Source: Phycisphaerae bacterium (lineage in GTDB: Bacteria; Planctomycetota; Phycisphaerae; Sedimentisphaerales; Anaerohalosphaeraceae). From it: a DNA stretch of 64,000 nucleotides. The stretch is from the NCBI GenBank assembly GCA_014859965.1, contig JACZKQ010000019.1, positions 62,001 through 126,000 of the forward strand. Reading direction: 5' to 3'. Below the pieces are notes generated by a model. That model ran no database searches and was not told the DNA's origin. It saw only the letters and a program-made list of their open reading frames with translations. Shown piece after piece: positions 53,942 to 63,490 of this stretch (its first letter is position 1; each line of letters opens with the position of its first letter). A program made the position numbers and the translations under genes.

Positions 53942-53970
53942 TTGCTTTTGCGGAGCCAATGCGGTACAAT
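53942..53970 (+). promoter_or_regulatory. Sigma70-type promoter of the PIN-TRAM gene
   Basis: TTGCTT (53942-53947) and TACAAT (53965-53970) are separated by 17 bases. The -10 matches at five of six positions, the -35 only at three. It lies about 70 bases before the ATG at 54040. Confidence 0.35.
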
Positions 53971-54039
53971 CAGCTATCATACATTATATAGTGTTGGGGA
54001 TTATAGTCGTATTTGGCATATGGTCCGAAAGGTCTTATC

Positions 54040-55125
54040 ATGATCATCTATTTTATCCGCGCCATTTTCATTGTCACTATCGCCGCCTTCTTATTTGTCA
54101 GCATCAATCAGAGCGCCGACATGCCCGGCGGTGAAGGCGAACAGGATGTGATGGCCATCTTTATCACGGGGATGGCAATCGCCGCCACTGTCATCGCGGT
54201 GGACTGGCTCACCCCGAAGAAGTCGCTCAATTCGTTGGCGGGCATCTTTTTCGGATTGATGATCGGCATATTCATAAGTTGGGCGATGACGCCCGTATTG
54301 ACGATGGTCGACGACCTCTATTTTCGTATGAGTCCCAGCGCCATGCGCATCGCCAAATGGATTATGGGCGTATGCATCTGCTATCTGACCACCAGTCTTG
54401 TCATCCGAACCAAGGATGATATGCGCTTTGTGATCCCTTACGTGGTGTTCTCGCGGCAGACCAAAGGTTTGCGGCCTCTGGTGCTCGATACGTCGGTCAT
54501 TATCGACGGCCGCATCGCCGACATTGCCCAGACCAGACTCTTTGACTCACCACTGATCATCCCCCGCTTCGTTCTTAATGAGCTTCAGCTTATCGCGGAT
54601 TCACCGGATAAGATGAAGCGTAATCGCGGCCGGCGCGGACTGGATATCCTCAACAAAATGCAGACCAGCTCCATCGTCGATGTCAAGGTGGACGACACGC
54701 CGCCGCCGGGACTCGAGGCCACGGCCGGCGTCGACCATAAGCTGGTGGCGTTCACGAAGAACTGCGACGGTCGTCTCGTCACGAATGACTATAATCTTAA
54801 CAAGGTCGCCCAGCTTCGCGGCGTCGACGTCGTCAACATTAACGACCTCGCCAATGCCCTGAAAACGGTTACACTGCCCGGCGAAACCATGCAGGTCAAG
54901 GTTATCCGCGCGGGAGAGGAGGCCCAGCAGGGAATCGGCTATCTCGACGATGGCACCATGATTGTGGTTGAAGAGGGGCGAGGCCATATCGGCGAAACCA
55001 TCATGTTTTCCGTGACCAGTGCCCTTCAAACATCGGCCGGGCGAATGATCTTCGGCAAGTTCGAACGCGTCCTGACAGCCGCGCGAAACAGCGCACCCCG
55101 AAACAATTACGTCGCGAAAACGTGA
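54040..55125 (+). CDS. Membrane PIN/TRAM-domain protein (YacL-like)
   Basis: A 361-residue protein with four N-terminal membrane helices. A PIN domain follows at about residues 145-280, with acidic metal-binding residues in LVLDTSVIIDGRI, LIIPRFVLNEL and CDGRLVTNDYNLNKVA. A C-terminal TRAM domain comes last (LPGETMQVKVIRAGEEAQQG, VVVEEGRGHIGETI). PIN domains are metal-dependent RNases, and TRAM binds RNA or tRNA. This matches the YacL family, which is membrane-tethered and not part of a toxin-antitoxin pair. The ATG at 54040 has AAAGG upstream and is preferred over a TTG nine codons earlier. Confidence 0.9.
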   Translation: MIIYFIRAIFIVTIAAFLFVSINQSADMPGGEGEQDVMAIFITGMAIAATVIAVDWLTPKKSLNSLAGIFFGLMIGIFISWAMTPVLTMVDDLYFRMSPSAMRIAKWIMGVCICYLTTSLVIRTKDDMRFVIPYVVFSRQTKGLRPLVLDTSVIIDGRIADIAQTRLFDSPLIIPRFVLNELQLIADSPDKMKRNRGRRGLDILNKMQTSSIVDVKVDDTPPPGLEATAGVDHKLVAFTKNCDGRLVTNDYNLNKVAQLRGVDVVNINDLANALKTVTLPGETMQVKVIRAGEEAQQGIGYLDDGTMIVVEEGRGHIGETIMFSVTSALQTSAGRMIFGKFERVLTAARNSAPRNNYVAKT

Positions 55126-55176
55126 CAACGGAACAGCCGCGATGCGTGCTGTTATACTTGACCATCGGGAGGAATA

Positions 55177-55884
55177 GTGAATCAGTGCAAGACGATGGAG
55201 GAAACTGACACCCGGCCGGATCGAGGCCGCTTGATTCCCACAATTGTGGTTGTTATGCTTGTTATGTGCGGTGTACTTGCGGTCGGCTGGTTGGTACACT
55301 GCAGTTCCCTGAAAAACAGCAATCAGAAATTCATTACTGCGAACGACAAATTGGACGAAACCAATCAATTGCTCCGGCGGGAAGCTGCCAAACTGGAAGG
55401 CCGTCTCGCTTCAATCACTGATCAGGCGGCTCGAACAACTGACGAGTTGATGGCCATGAACCGCACCCTCGGAGACACAAATGAGGCACTCGCCGCTGAA
55501 GTCGCCGGCATTCGAAAAAACATTGAAACGAGGGCAAACGAAAACCTTAAGCTCATCGACCTGATCACTCAGTTGCACGAAGATGCCCGCCGCCGGACTA
55601 CCGAATCGGCAAAATGGATTGAGGAACTCACCCAGGCGACTGTGAAACTGACTGACGACGCGATTGCGGCCAACGCGCGCCTGGACGGACTCGTCGCGCA
55701 ATTGCAGGCAAAGACCGACGAAGCCGCCGAACAGGCTATTCGTATTAACACATTGGTTGAGATGGTCGCGCGACTGCGCGTGCTCGCCGGCCTGACTCCC
55801 GAGCGTCAGAAGGCCGCGCCGCCGCCTGCGGAACAATCCTTTTTCACCGATCCCAACTCCGGCGCGCCGGAGCCGCCGGCCTGA
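55177..55884 (+). CDS. Single-pass coiled-coil protein of unknown function
   Basis: A 235-residue protein with one membrane helix at about residues 20-42 (LIPTIVVVMLVMCGVLAVGW). A long coiled coil then runs from about 48 to 205, rich in Asn, Ala, Glu and Thr with heptad spacing (NDKLDETNQLLRREAAKLE, DDAIAANARLDGLVAQLQAK). The tail is Pro- and Ala-rich. Initiation is at a GTG with GGGAGG four bases upstream. It follows the PIN-TRAM gene by 51 bases. It may organise the envelope or bind a partner; no family is recognised. Confidence 0.75.
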   Translation: MNQCKTMEETDTRPDRGRLIPTIVVVMLVMCGVLAVGWLVHCSSLKNSNQKFITANDKLDETNQLLRREAAKLEGRLASITDQAARTTDELMAMNRTLGDTNEALAAEVAGIRKNIETRANENLKLIDLITQLHEDARRRTTESAKWIEELTQATVKLTDDAIAANARLDGLVAQLQAKTDEAAEQAIRINTLVEMVARLRVLAGLTPERQKAAPPPAEQSFFTDPNSGAPEPPA

Positions 55885-55938
55885 ACGAGGTTAACTGCCC
55901 GCCGAAACAGATGATCCGTGCATCCTTGAGCGCCATTA

Positions 55939-56414
55939 TCACCCGGCCCCGCACGATCTACCGCCATGCTCCATGGGACAGGACCGGCCTAAAAGCGGTT
56001 TCTTCCACCATACCCTGCCATCAGAAATGCCCAAGGCCGTCACATGCGATTCGTCGGCCAAGACCACGGCATTCTTGCACACTGCAGCCGCCACGCTCTG
56101 CGCACAATCGTGCTGCCAACTTGCCCCATCCGGCGAGATAAGTGCGGTTGCGGTTTTCACGCACTCGCGGGATAATACACCACTCTGGCGTCGTTTACCC
56201 ACGTCACATCGACCTCGCCGGTCGTAAAGTGGCGTGGGGAAATCGTGCGGTCACCCTTCCATTTTGCAGGGCACTGGCGTGAAGTTATCACGTCCGATAT
56301 TGCAGCTTTTTTGCGATTGTGCGATTTTGAATAAAGGTGCTCCGTCCGCAAATATCCGTTGTGCGCATGCCTGCGACGAGTTATGCCTGCAAAAAACAGC
56401 AAAACGGCCGCCAC
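55939..56414 (-). pseudogene. Possible decayed beta-propeller-like ORF
   Basis: On the minus strand one frame (56414-56157) begins MAAVLLFFAGITRRRH, a signal-like start, and ends VDVTWVNDARVVYYPASA. A second frame (56202-55939) reads NAVVLADESHVTALGISDGR followed by VWWKKPL, which resembles a blade of a PQQ-type beta-propeller. The two frames could be one gene broken by a frameshift near 56160. This is suggestive only, and an origin as chance open frames is not excluded. Confidence 0.25.
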
Positions 56415-56449
56415 ACCAAAACATCGATGCTAAAGCTCCAACCTGATTC

Positions 56450-56482
56450 AGCCGCTATGTGCCGTGCGGTGGCATAGCGGCT
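56450..56482. other. Ten-base-pair perfect inverted repeat upstream of cheW
   Basis: AGCCGCTATG (56450-56459) and CATAGCGGCT (56473-56482) form a perfect stem with a 13-base loop. Neither strand has a T-run after it, so it is not a canonical terminator. It lies about 170 bases before cheW. Confidence 0.5.
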
Positions 56483-56652
56483 CCATGAGTCGCCTTTCCA
56501 CCCTGACCATGTTGCATGCGGCAAGCAATCACGCAGCACAGCCGGCCAGACAAGAAAAGAGCACCCATGAATAGATACGCATTGGCAGCCCCAGCCTCAC
56601 TGCCGCATCGGCGGGCCACAAACATGTTATCAACGCATTGAAAGGTACAGTT

Positions 56653-57198
56653 ATGACCGACACAGCAACACCCAAGGTCAAGGGCAGCTCGCTTGTGGAC
56701 AAGGAGGGCAAGTACCTCACGTTTGCCCTGGCGAACGAGGAGTTCGGGCTGGAAATTCTCAAAGTGCGCGAGATCATCGGCTACATGGATATCACCGCCG
56801 TGCCGCGTATGCCCGCGCACGTCAAAGGTGTGATCAATCTGCGCGGCCAGGTCATCCCGGTCGTCGACCTCCGGACGAAGTTCGGCATGAACACCGCCGC
56901 AACCACCGAACAGACCTGCATCATCGTCGTCGAGATTGCTCAGGAAGGCCGCGCGTTCAACACCGGCATCGTCGTCGACCACGTGCAGGAAGTACTCGAC
57001 ATCGCCGGCGAAGACATTGAAGAGTCGCCGCACTTCGGCGCCGCCGTCAACACGGATTTTATCCTCGGCATGGGCAAGATCGCAAATTCCGTGAAAATAC
57101 TGCTGGACATCGACCGCGTGTTGGCGGCCGACCCTCTGGATTCACTGAATACCGACCAGAAAGCCGGGATCCCCACGGAGCCGCTTGAGAGCGTCTGA
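56653..57198 (+). CDS. cheW: Chemotaxis coupling protein CheW
   Basis: A 181-residue adaptor linking chemoreceptors to the CheA kinase. The CheW fold is complete: YLTFALANEEFGLEILKVREIIGY, VPRMPAHVKGVINLRGQVIPVVDLR and TGIVVDHVQEVLDIAGEDIEE. The ATG at 56653 with AAAGG upstream is preferred to a TTG at 56638. It is followed by a porin gene (86-base gap) and an MCP, and no cheA, cheR or cheB is nearby. The product is cytoplasmic and works in polar receptor arrays. Confidence 0.95.
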   Translation: MTDTATPKVKGSSLVDKEGKYLTFALANEEFGLEILKVREIIGYMDITAVPRMPAHVKGVINLRGQVIPVVDLRTKFGMNTAATTEQTCIIVVEIAQEGRAFNTGIVVDHVQEVLDIAGEDIEESPHFGAAVNTDFILGMGKIANSVKILLDIDRVLAADPLDSLNTDQKAGIPTEPLESV

Positions 57199-57284
57199 CC
57201 GATCACGGGCGCTTTCCCGGCAGACACGCCTTGACCCCTGAACACTGCAACGGCAAACAGTCAATGGATTTTTGGAGAACAGAC

Positions 57285-58637
57285 ATGAAGGTTCAAGTAT
57301 GGTCCGCGATGATCGTGCTGTCCATAGTGTGGATGGCCCAGGTGTGCCCCGCGGCGGGCAATGACGCGCTGCAGCAGGAAAATATGGAGCTGCGCAGCAG
57401 AGTGGACAAACTCGAAATGCAACTGAATGAAATAAAGGCGCTGCTGCAGAAGGACACCGCGCGATCCGCGCAGCCGCAGTTGAGCGATGATGAACTCAGC
57501 AAGATCGCCACAATGGTCCGCCAGAGTCCGGGCGGCAAGAGCCCGGTGCTGTCGGGTCTGGACGTGGAGCTGTACGGCTATATCAAGCTGGACGGGTCGT
57601 ACGATACCTCTCGTACAAACCCCGGCAATTACGTCACGTGGGTTGACTCTGAAGCAACCAACAAGGATGACGATGAATTCAACGTGACCGCCAATCAGAC
57701 GCGTCTCGGGCTCAAAATTCGCGGCCCTCAGGGGGACGGCTTGAACCTCAGTGGAAACGTTGAGGTGGATTTCTACGGGACCGGGGCGGCTGAGAACAAA
57801 GCCGGCCTGCTGATGCGCCATGCCTATATGCTTATGGACTGGCCCGAAGAGCGTTTCAGCATCTTAGCCGGCCAAACATGGGACGTGTTCTCACCTTTGA
57901 ATCCTAACACGTTGAATTACAGCGTGCAATGGTACTCGGGCAACGTTGGTTACCGCCGGCCGCAGTTGAGGCTGACTAAGGGCTTCATGCTCGGCGACGA
58001 TATTGACATAACTTTGGCCGGTGCGATCGCGCGAACCATCGGCGACTCGCACTTCATGGGACCGGCGGTTCCTGAAGCAGGCGAGGACTCGGGCAAGCCG
58101 GTTTTCCAGGCACGTGCAGGTCTGACTTTCCCGTCATTGCTCGGCTACAAGAACACGGCAGTTGGTGTTTCCGGCCATTGGGGCGAAGAGGAATTCGATA
58201 CGAGCATTGCCGGCGGTCACTCCGACGTCGAGACATGGTCTTTTAACGTCGATCTCTCACAACCCGTAAATGAGTGGTTGACCATCAACGGCGAACTCTT
58301 CACAGGTGCGAATATGGATGCTTACATGGGCGGTATCGGCCAGGGCATCAATGATTCGGGCAAAGGAATTCGCAGCAAGGGCGGCTGGATAGCGGCATCC
58401 CTGGGCCCGTGGGATAAGTGGGCATTCAACGTGGGCCTCGGTATCGACGACGTGAACCGTGATGACGCCGATGCAAACGACCGAACTTACAACCGTTCCA
58501 TCTTCGGCAACGTGCTGTATTCCATCAATAAGAATACACAAGTTGGCTTCGAACTGACCCGATGGGACACCAAACGAAAAGGCCAGCCGGACGCCGACAA
58601 TCTCCGCGCCCAGATGTCCCTCATCTACAAGTTTTAA
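57285..58637 (+). CDS. DcaP-like trimeric outer-membrane porin
   Basis: A 450-residue outer-membrane protein. The signal peptide [20 protein letters not shown] fixes the start at 57285, with GGAG seven bases before it. A short N-terminal coiled coil follows ([21 protein letters not shown]), and then a 16-strand-type beta barrel with alternating aromatic residues ([34 protein letters not shown], ending in LIYKF). The terminal Phe is the usual outer-membrane sorting signal. This is the layout of DcaP-family channels, which pass negatively charged solutes such as dicarboxylates. It is encoded between cheW and an MCP, which suggests a shared ligand. Confidence 0.85.
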   Translation: MKVQVWSAMIVLSIVWMAQVCPAAGNDALQQENMELRSRVDKLEMQLNEIKALLQKDTARSAQPQLSDDELSKIATMVRQSPGGKSPVLSGLDVELYGYIKLDGSYDTSRTNPGNYVTWVDSEATNKDDDEFNVTANQTRLGLKIRGPQGDGLNLSGNVEVDFYGTGAAENKAGLLMRHAYMLMDWPEERFSILAGQTWDVFSPLNPNTLNYSVQWYSGNVGYRRPQLRLTKGFMLGDDIDITLAGAIARTIGDSHFMGPAVPEAGEDSGKPVFQARAGLTFPSLLGYKNTAVGVSGHWGEEEFDTSIAGGHSDVETWSFNVDLSQPVNEWLTINGELFTGANMDAYMGGIGQGINDSGKGIRSKGGWIAASLGPWDKWAFNVGLGIDDVNRDDADANDRTYNRSIFGNVLYSINKNTQVGFELTRWDTKRKGQPDADNLRAQMSLIYKF

Positions 58638-58674
58638 TCATCTAACTCAATGCGTTAAGCATAAGGAAGAAGAA

Positions 58675-60837
58675 ATGTTCAGACACATGCAATTGCGTAC
58701 GAAACTGCTCGTTGTAGGCATCCTTGCAACGATTTTGCCGATGCTGATCGTTTCGGCAGTGATTTATGTCAGAAACCTTAAAATGGTCGAGGTCGCCAGC
58801 CAGGAAAGCTCGAAACTGGCTTACGCCGATCTGGAGCACATTGCAAAGAATCTGTATGGAACCTGCAGGAGTCAGGCCGAGTTTCTTCAACAGCATATCG
58901 ATCGCAGCCTTTCGGCCGCCCGTCAGGTGCTGAATGAAAACCAGATTTCAGTGGCTTCAGACACAATGCGCTGGGATGCCGTGAACCAGTTCACAAGATC
59001 CAGCACGCGCGTTGAACTGCCCAAAGTCACGTTCGGCGACCAGTTGGTCGAGCAGAACGCCGACCCCAGTATCGCCTCCCCTCTGGTGGACAGGGTCTCC
59101 CGCTTGACCGGCGCCACCTGTACGGTATTCCAGCGTATGAACCCGGCCGGTGACATGCTCAGGATCAGCACAAACGTCCTCGGAGCCGACGGCAAACGCG
59201 CCATCGGAACCTACATACCCAGCGTCAACCCGGGAGGCCAGGAAAACCCGGTCGTCGCCGCTGTCATGAAAGGACAAACATACACCGGCAGGGCCTTTGT
59301 GGTCAACCAATGGTATTTGACCGCCTACGAGCCGATCTATGATGACAACAGACAAGTAACCGGCATGCTGTATGTCGGTATACCTCAGGAGTCTTCCACG
59401 ATTCTTCGTGAAATGATCATGGGCATTGAGGTCGGAACGACCGGATACGTCTATGTGCTCGACTCGACGGGCAAGTACGTCATTTCACATGGCGGAAAAC
59501 GAGACGGCGAAGACCTTTCCCAAGCCAAGGATGCCAAGGGCGAACTGTTCATCCAGAAAATCTGCCAAAAAGCAGTGACCCTCAAATCCGGAGAACTGGC
59601 TGAGCAACGGTACTTCTGGCAAAACGCAGGCGATCCGGCGCCTCGCGAGAAGGTCGTGCTTGTGACCTATTTTGAGCCGTGGGACTGGGTAATCGGAATC
59701 GGCTCGTACGTGGAGGAGTTCTTTGAAGCCAAGAACCAGGTTGCAGCGATAGGCCGAAGCAACATCATTGTGCTCTCGGTCATCAGCGCAGTGTCCTTGC
59801 TGGTCGCCATATTAGTCTGGTTTTTTATAGCCACGGGGCTGTCCAGAAGCATCACCGGAATCGTAGACCGCCTTACCTCCAATGCCGAACAGGTCGCGGC
59901 CTCTTCTGGCCAGGTCTCCGCCGCCTCGCAGTCATTAGCCGAAGGCGCAACGGAGCAGGCGGCAGGCCTGCAAGAGACATCGTCTTCGCTTGAAGAGATG
60001 GCCTCGATGACCAAGCAGAACGCCGACAATGCACAACAGGCCAACACATTGGCCGGCGAGGCGAGCAAGGCCGCCGATAGCGGCAATGAAGCCATGGACC
60101 GTATGAATGCGGCGATTCAGGACATCCAAAAATCTTCCAACGAAACGGCTAAGATTATCAAGGTTATCGATGAGATCGCGTTTCAGACAAATCTGCTGGC
60201 GCTGAATGCCGCAGTTGAAGCTGCCCGCGCGGGTGAGGCCGGCAAGGGCTTCGCCGTGGTCGCTGAAGAGGTCCGAAACCTGGCGATGCGTTCAGCGGAA
60301 GCCGCAAAGAACACCTCCGCCCTGATTGAAGAATCGGTCAAGAACTCAAAGAACGGCGTCGACATTGCCGCAGAAGTCGGCAAGGTGCTGGAAGAGATCG
60401 TCGGAAGCATCGGCAAGACCACCAGCCTGGTAAGTGAGATCGCCGCAGCCTCGCAGGAGCAGGCTCAGGGCATCGACCAGGTCAATGTCGCCGTCGCCCA
60501 GATGGACAAGGTAACCCAGCAGAACGCCGCCAATGCCGAAGAAAGCGCAAGCGCTTCGGAAGAACTCAGCGCCCAGGCCGAACAGATGAACCAGATCGTG
60601 AGCGAACTGTCGGCCCTCGTTGGCGGCAGCCATGCAGCCCGCCGGGCGAGCAGCGCGAGAACCCCGGCGCGGCGCCAGTTGGCCGTGTCTGACCATACGT
60701 TCCACCAGATCGCAACACACAAAAAGGCGGCGGCCCCTTCCACATCCGGAAGACCCTCGGCAAGAGCATCCGCAAAAAGCTCGCCCGATAAGGCGATTCC
60801 GTTTGATGACGAGGGTTTTGGCGACTTTAACGCCTGA
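58675..60837 (+). CDS. Methyl-accepting chemotaxis protein with Cache domain, apparently lacking HAMP
   Basis: A 720-residue receptor. An N-terminal membrane helix is followed by a large extracytoplasmic double-Cache domain (Cache3-Cache2 type) at about residues 35-355, including [34 protein letters not shown] and [16 protein letters not shown] second membrane helix follows ([20 protein letters not shown]). The signalling domain starts almost at once, with its tip motif [35 protein letters not shown] split over about 505-540. No clear HAMP domain lies between. The C-terminal tail ends [11 protein letters not shown]. It forms an operon with cheW and the porin and ends at a strong terminator. 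Confidence 0.93.
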   Translation: MFRHMQLRTKLLVVGILATILPMLIVSAVIYVRNLKMVEVASQESSKLAYADLEHIAKNLYGTCRSQAEFLQQHIDRSLSAARQVLNENQISVASDTMRWDAVNQFTRSSTRVELPKVTFGDQLVEQNADPSIASPLVDRVSRLTGATCTVFQRMNPAGDMLRISTNVLGADGKRAIGTYIPSVNPGGQENPVVAAVMKGQTYTGRAFVVNQWYLTAYEPIYDDNRQVTGMLYVGIPQESSTILREMIMGIEVGTTGYVYVLDSTGKYVISHGGKRDGEDLSQAKDAKGELFIQKICQKAVTLKSGELAEQRYFWQNAGDPAPREKVVLVTYFEPWDWVIGIGSYVEEFFEAKNQVAAIGRSNIIVLSVISAVSLLVAILVWFFIATGLSRSITGIVDRLTSNAEQVAASSGQVSAASQSLAEGATEQAAGLQETSSSLEEMASMTKQNADNAQQANTLAGEASKAADSGNEAMDRMNAAIQDIQKSSNETAKIIKVIDEIAFQTNLLALNAAVEAARAGEAGKGFAVVAEEVRNLAMRSAEAAKNTSALIEESVKNSKNGVDIAAEVGKVLEEIVGSIGKTTSLVSEIAAASQEQAQGIDQVNVAVAQMDKVTQQNAANAEESASASEELSAQAEQMNQIVSELSALVGGSHAARRASSARTPARRQLAVSDHTFHQIATHKKAAAPSTSGRPSARASAKSSPDKAIPFDDEGFGDFNA

Positions 60838-60866
60838 TCACACAATGTCCGTTCAGTCTATTCGAA

Positions 60867-60900
60867 CCCCGGACAGTCCAAGAGGCTGTCCGGGGTTTCT
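60867..60900 (+). terminator. Rho-independent terminator of the cheW-porin-MCP unit
   Basis: CCCCGGACAG (60867-60876) and CTGTCCGGGG (60886-60895) form a 10-bp perfect stem with a nine-base loop, followed by TTTCT. It lies 30 bases after the MCP stop. Confidence 0.85.
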
Positions 60901-60966
60901 CATGCAAGCCTCTCTCTTTTCTAATTCCCCCGGCGCTTCCGCCTCTCTTCCGATGCCCGGAACGCT

Positions 60967-60994
60967 TTGTTTTCGCAGCAGAATTTGCTATAAT
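60967..60994 (+). promoter_or_regulatory. Extended -10 promoter of the unknown protein/ABC operon
   Basis: A perfect TATAAT (60989-60994) is preceded by TGC (extended -10) and, 16 bases before, by TTGTTT (60967-60972). It lies about 70 bases before the ATG at 61064. Confidence 0.6.
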
Positions 60995-61063
60995 CGTCAA
61001 TTCTGAGCCTGGCCGGCAGTTCATGTCCGGCCTCGCAGTTTCTGATACAATTTTGAGGTCTCC

Positions 61064-62302
61064 ATGAGCCTGCTGAGTCGTCTTATCGGCTTACCCACAT
61101 TTATTTGCCTTTTGGCCGGGGCAGCAGTTGCCTGCCGGTACAACGTCCGCGATGTCGGTTTCGTGGACCTTGGCGTCGACACCTGCACTCTCTTTGCGCT
61201 CGTCGATAGTGAATCTTCGCCAGCCATGCTCGCCGACTTCAAAGCTGCCATTTCCGAGGCATTTAGCGAAACGGATATTCGCAGCGAACTGATTAACACG
61301 GCTGACGACCCCGGCCATCCGGCCGTCAGTCTGGCCGAAACCGCCGGCGTGACCTCGCCCCCGGCAGCATTGTTCGTCGCGCCCGACGGCCGATTTCGCA
61401 CGTTCACATTCGCCTCTGAAGGCGCGACATCCAGGACGACACTGGCAAGCCGCCTGGATGCCCTTGCCAGTTCCCCGCTTCGAAACCAGATCGCCGAAGC
61501 CTGCGCCGCAAGATATGCCGTGGTCTTAATCATCGAAGGTCCGGACGCCCAGGAAAATGCTGCCGCGATAAGTGCCGCCCGCGCCGCCACGAAGTTCATG
61601 ACCGAGCACCTGAACTTCCTCCCCAAGCCGGTCGCCGCAGGGCCCCTCACCCTGACGCTCGCCCGCGACGCATTTGAGCTGGAAGAACTGCTCCTCTGGT
61701 GCCTTAATCTCGCACCTGAACAAATCCTCCGTCCGCACGCGGCCATCTTCTACGGCCGGGCACGGCAAATCGGGCCTGTTCTAAAAGGCGACGAGGTCAC
61801 CGAAAACATGCTCGCCAACATCCTCTCGCTCATCGGCGCTGACTGCGAATGCGGCCTGGACCGGCGATGGATGGAAGGTCCGCTGCTGCCCGCAAAATGG
61901 TCGACCGAGACGAGGGCCCGGCTTGTTAAGTCACTCGGCTTCGATCCCGACAGCCCTATGGTCAAAATGGAAGTCAGCATGATCCTCAGAAAAGGCGCGA
62001 TGTCGTCCGGCCGGTGGGACGTCGCCGGACTCGGCAGCGTGCCCTACGGCTATCAGGAAATCGTCATAGACTTCGATGACCCTAAGGCCCCTGCCAACGA
62101 GTCAATGATAACCCTCGCCGACGAGTCTCTCGTCAGGAAGGCTCCGCAGTCCTCACTGCCGCCCGAGAATGCCTCTCGGCCCGGCAGGAACACCGGCGAA
62201 TCTTTGCCCTTTGCGGCAGCGCTGGCCCTGCTGGCCGGTTGCGGCGCCGCGGTTGTCGGGATCGGAATAGCGATATACTGGCGGGCACATTTGAGAGCAT
62301 AG
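61064..62302 (+). CDS. Secreted/membrane protein of unknown function, partner of an FtsX-type ABC transporter
   Basis: A 412-residue protein. An N-terminal signal (LPTFICLLAGAAVACRYNVRD) with a Cys could make it a lipoprotein. The middle has a thioredoxin-like alternation of strands and helices (CTLFALVDSESSPAMLADF, PPAALFVAPDGRFRTFTF), but no CxxC pair sits in the active position. A C-terminal membrane helix closes the protein (FAAALALLAGCGAAVVGIGIAIYW). It directly precedes, and lies on the same strand as, the FtsX/MacB-type permease and its ATPase, so it may be the periplasmic component of that exporter. No family name is assigned. Confidence 0.65.
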   Translation: MSLLSRLIGLPTFICLLAGAAVACRYNVRDVGFVDLGVDTCTLFALVDSESSPAMLADFKAAISEAFSETDIRSELINTADDPGHPAVSLAETAGVTSPPAALFVAPDGRFRTFTFASEGATSRTTLASRLDALASSPLRNQIAEACAARYAVVLIIEGPDAQENAAAISAARAATKFMTEHLNFLPKPVAAGPLTLTLARDAFELEELLLWCLNLAPEQILRPHAAIFYGRARQIGPVLKGDEVTENMLANILSLIGADCECGLDRRWMEGPLLPAKWSTETRARLVKSLGFDPDSPMVKMEVSMILRKGAMSSGRWDVAGLGSVPYGYQEIVIDFDDPKAPANESMITLADESLVRKAPQSSLPPENASRPGRNTGESLPFAAALALLAGCGAAVVGIGIAIYWRAHLRA

Positions 62303-62343
62303 GGATTCGCCGGGTCAACTCGAACCACCACTGGAAAACTGCC

Positions 62344-63489
62344 ATGCACATAGCGAAACTCATTGTTAAAGAAATCCTGCACAGGAAAACGCATTTCCTC
62401 CTCGGCCTCGTGGCGGTGGCAGCGGCCGTCGCCCTCGTTGTCGCGTTTGTCACCACGGCCGCGGCGGGCAACCGTGAAACCGCCCGCCTTATGCTCAAGA
62501 CCGGCTTCAACCTGCGGATCATCCCCGCCGATGCCGATATGAACCGTTTTCTCATCAACGGTTTCTCAGACCGCACCATGCCGGCCGGGTACCTCGACAC
62601 GATGGCCCGGCAGGAAGGCTTCTCTTACAATCACCTGCTCGCCAGCCTTCAGCAGAAGATCGCCTGGCGCGGCATGGAGGTCATCCTGACGGGCCTGGCC
62701 CCGGAGGTCTGCCCGCCCGACCGCAAGAAGCCGCCGATGGTCTTCGAGGTCAAGCGCGGCACCGCCTATATGGGAAGCGTGCTGGCCGAGGCGCTCGATA
62801 TCAAAAAAGGCGATGCCATCGACGTCAACGGCACAATGCTCGAGATCGTTCAATGCCTGTCGCCTTCGGGAACTCTCGACGACATCCGCATCCAATGCCA
62901 TATCGCCGATGCGCAGACCATCCTTAACCTTCCCGGCCGCATCAACGAAATCCAGGCCGTCGACTGCCTCTGCTTTGTGCCGACCGACGACCCGCTGGCC
63001 ATCCTCAAAGACGAACTCGCACGTGTCCTGCCCGAAGCCCAGGTCATCCAGATCGCCCGAATCGCCGAGGCCCGCAACCAGCAGCGGCGCATGGTCCAAA
63101 GTTACCTCGCCTTCATCATGGCCGCCGTCATCGTCGTCGCCGGCGCGTGGATTGGCCTCCTCGCCATGCTCAACGTCCGCCAGCGCCAATCCGAGATCGG
63201 CATCATGCGGGCCATCGGCTACCGCGCGGATTACATCGCCGCCCTGCTCCTTGGAAAGGCCGTGCTCATGGGCCTTGTTGGGGCACTCATCGGGTTCACA
63301 GTCGGCTCGGCCCTGGCCGTGGTGTTTGGCCCGGACATTTTCAAGGTCACCGCCAAAGCCCTCAAGACCGACTATGCGCTGCTCTTATGGTCGCTCATCG
63401 CCGCGCCGGCCTTCGCCGCCGTCGCTAGCTTCATCCCCGTCATGCGGGCCGTCGCACAAGATCCGGCCGACACACTCAGGAAGGAATAA
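62344..63489 (+). CDS. FtsX/MacB-type ABC transporter permease
   Basis: A 381-residue permease starting MHIAKLIVKEILHRKTHFLL. It has four membrane helices: one near the N-terminus, then a soluble extracytoplasmic domain of about 220 residues, then three near the C-terminus. The conserved FtsX-domain helix is NVRQRQSEIGIMRAIGYRADYI. The C-terminus FIPVMRAVAQDPADTLRKE matches LolC/MacB permeases. The start at 62344 is chosen because the frame upstream lies inside the preceding gene. The ATPase starts one base after its stop. These permeases use mechanotransmission to move lipoproteins, peptides or other molecules in the envelope. Confidence 0.88.
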   Translation: MHIAKLIVKEILHRKTHFLLGLVAVAAAVALVVAFVTTAAAGNRETARLMLKTGFNLRIIPADADMNRFLINGFSDRTMPAGYLDTMARQEGFSYNHLLASLQQKIAWRGMEVILTGLAPEVCPPDRKKPPMVFEVKRGTAYMGSVLAEALDIKKGDAIDVNGTMLEIVQCLSPSGTLDDIRIQCHIADAQTILNLPGRINEIQAVDCLCFVPTDDPLAILKDELARVLPEAQVIQIARIAEARNQQRRMVQSYLAFIMAAVIVVAGAWIGLLAMLNVRQRQSEIGIMRAIGYRADYIAALLLGKAVLMGLVGALIGFTVGSALAVVFGPDIFKVTAKALKTDYALLLWSLIAAPAFAAVASFIPVMRAVAQDPADTLRKE

Positions 63490-63490
63490 C

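Larger units (their letters stand above)
55885..56652. other. Gene-poor stretch upstream of cheW
   Basis: It spans 768 bases with no intact gene that I trust. It contains a possibly decayed minus-strand reading frame (55939-56414) and a strong hairpin (56450-56482). No good promoter for cheW was recognised, but AAAGG lies eight bases before its ATG. Confidence 0.4.
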
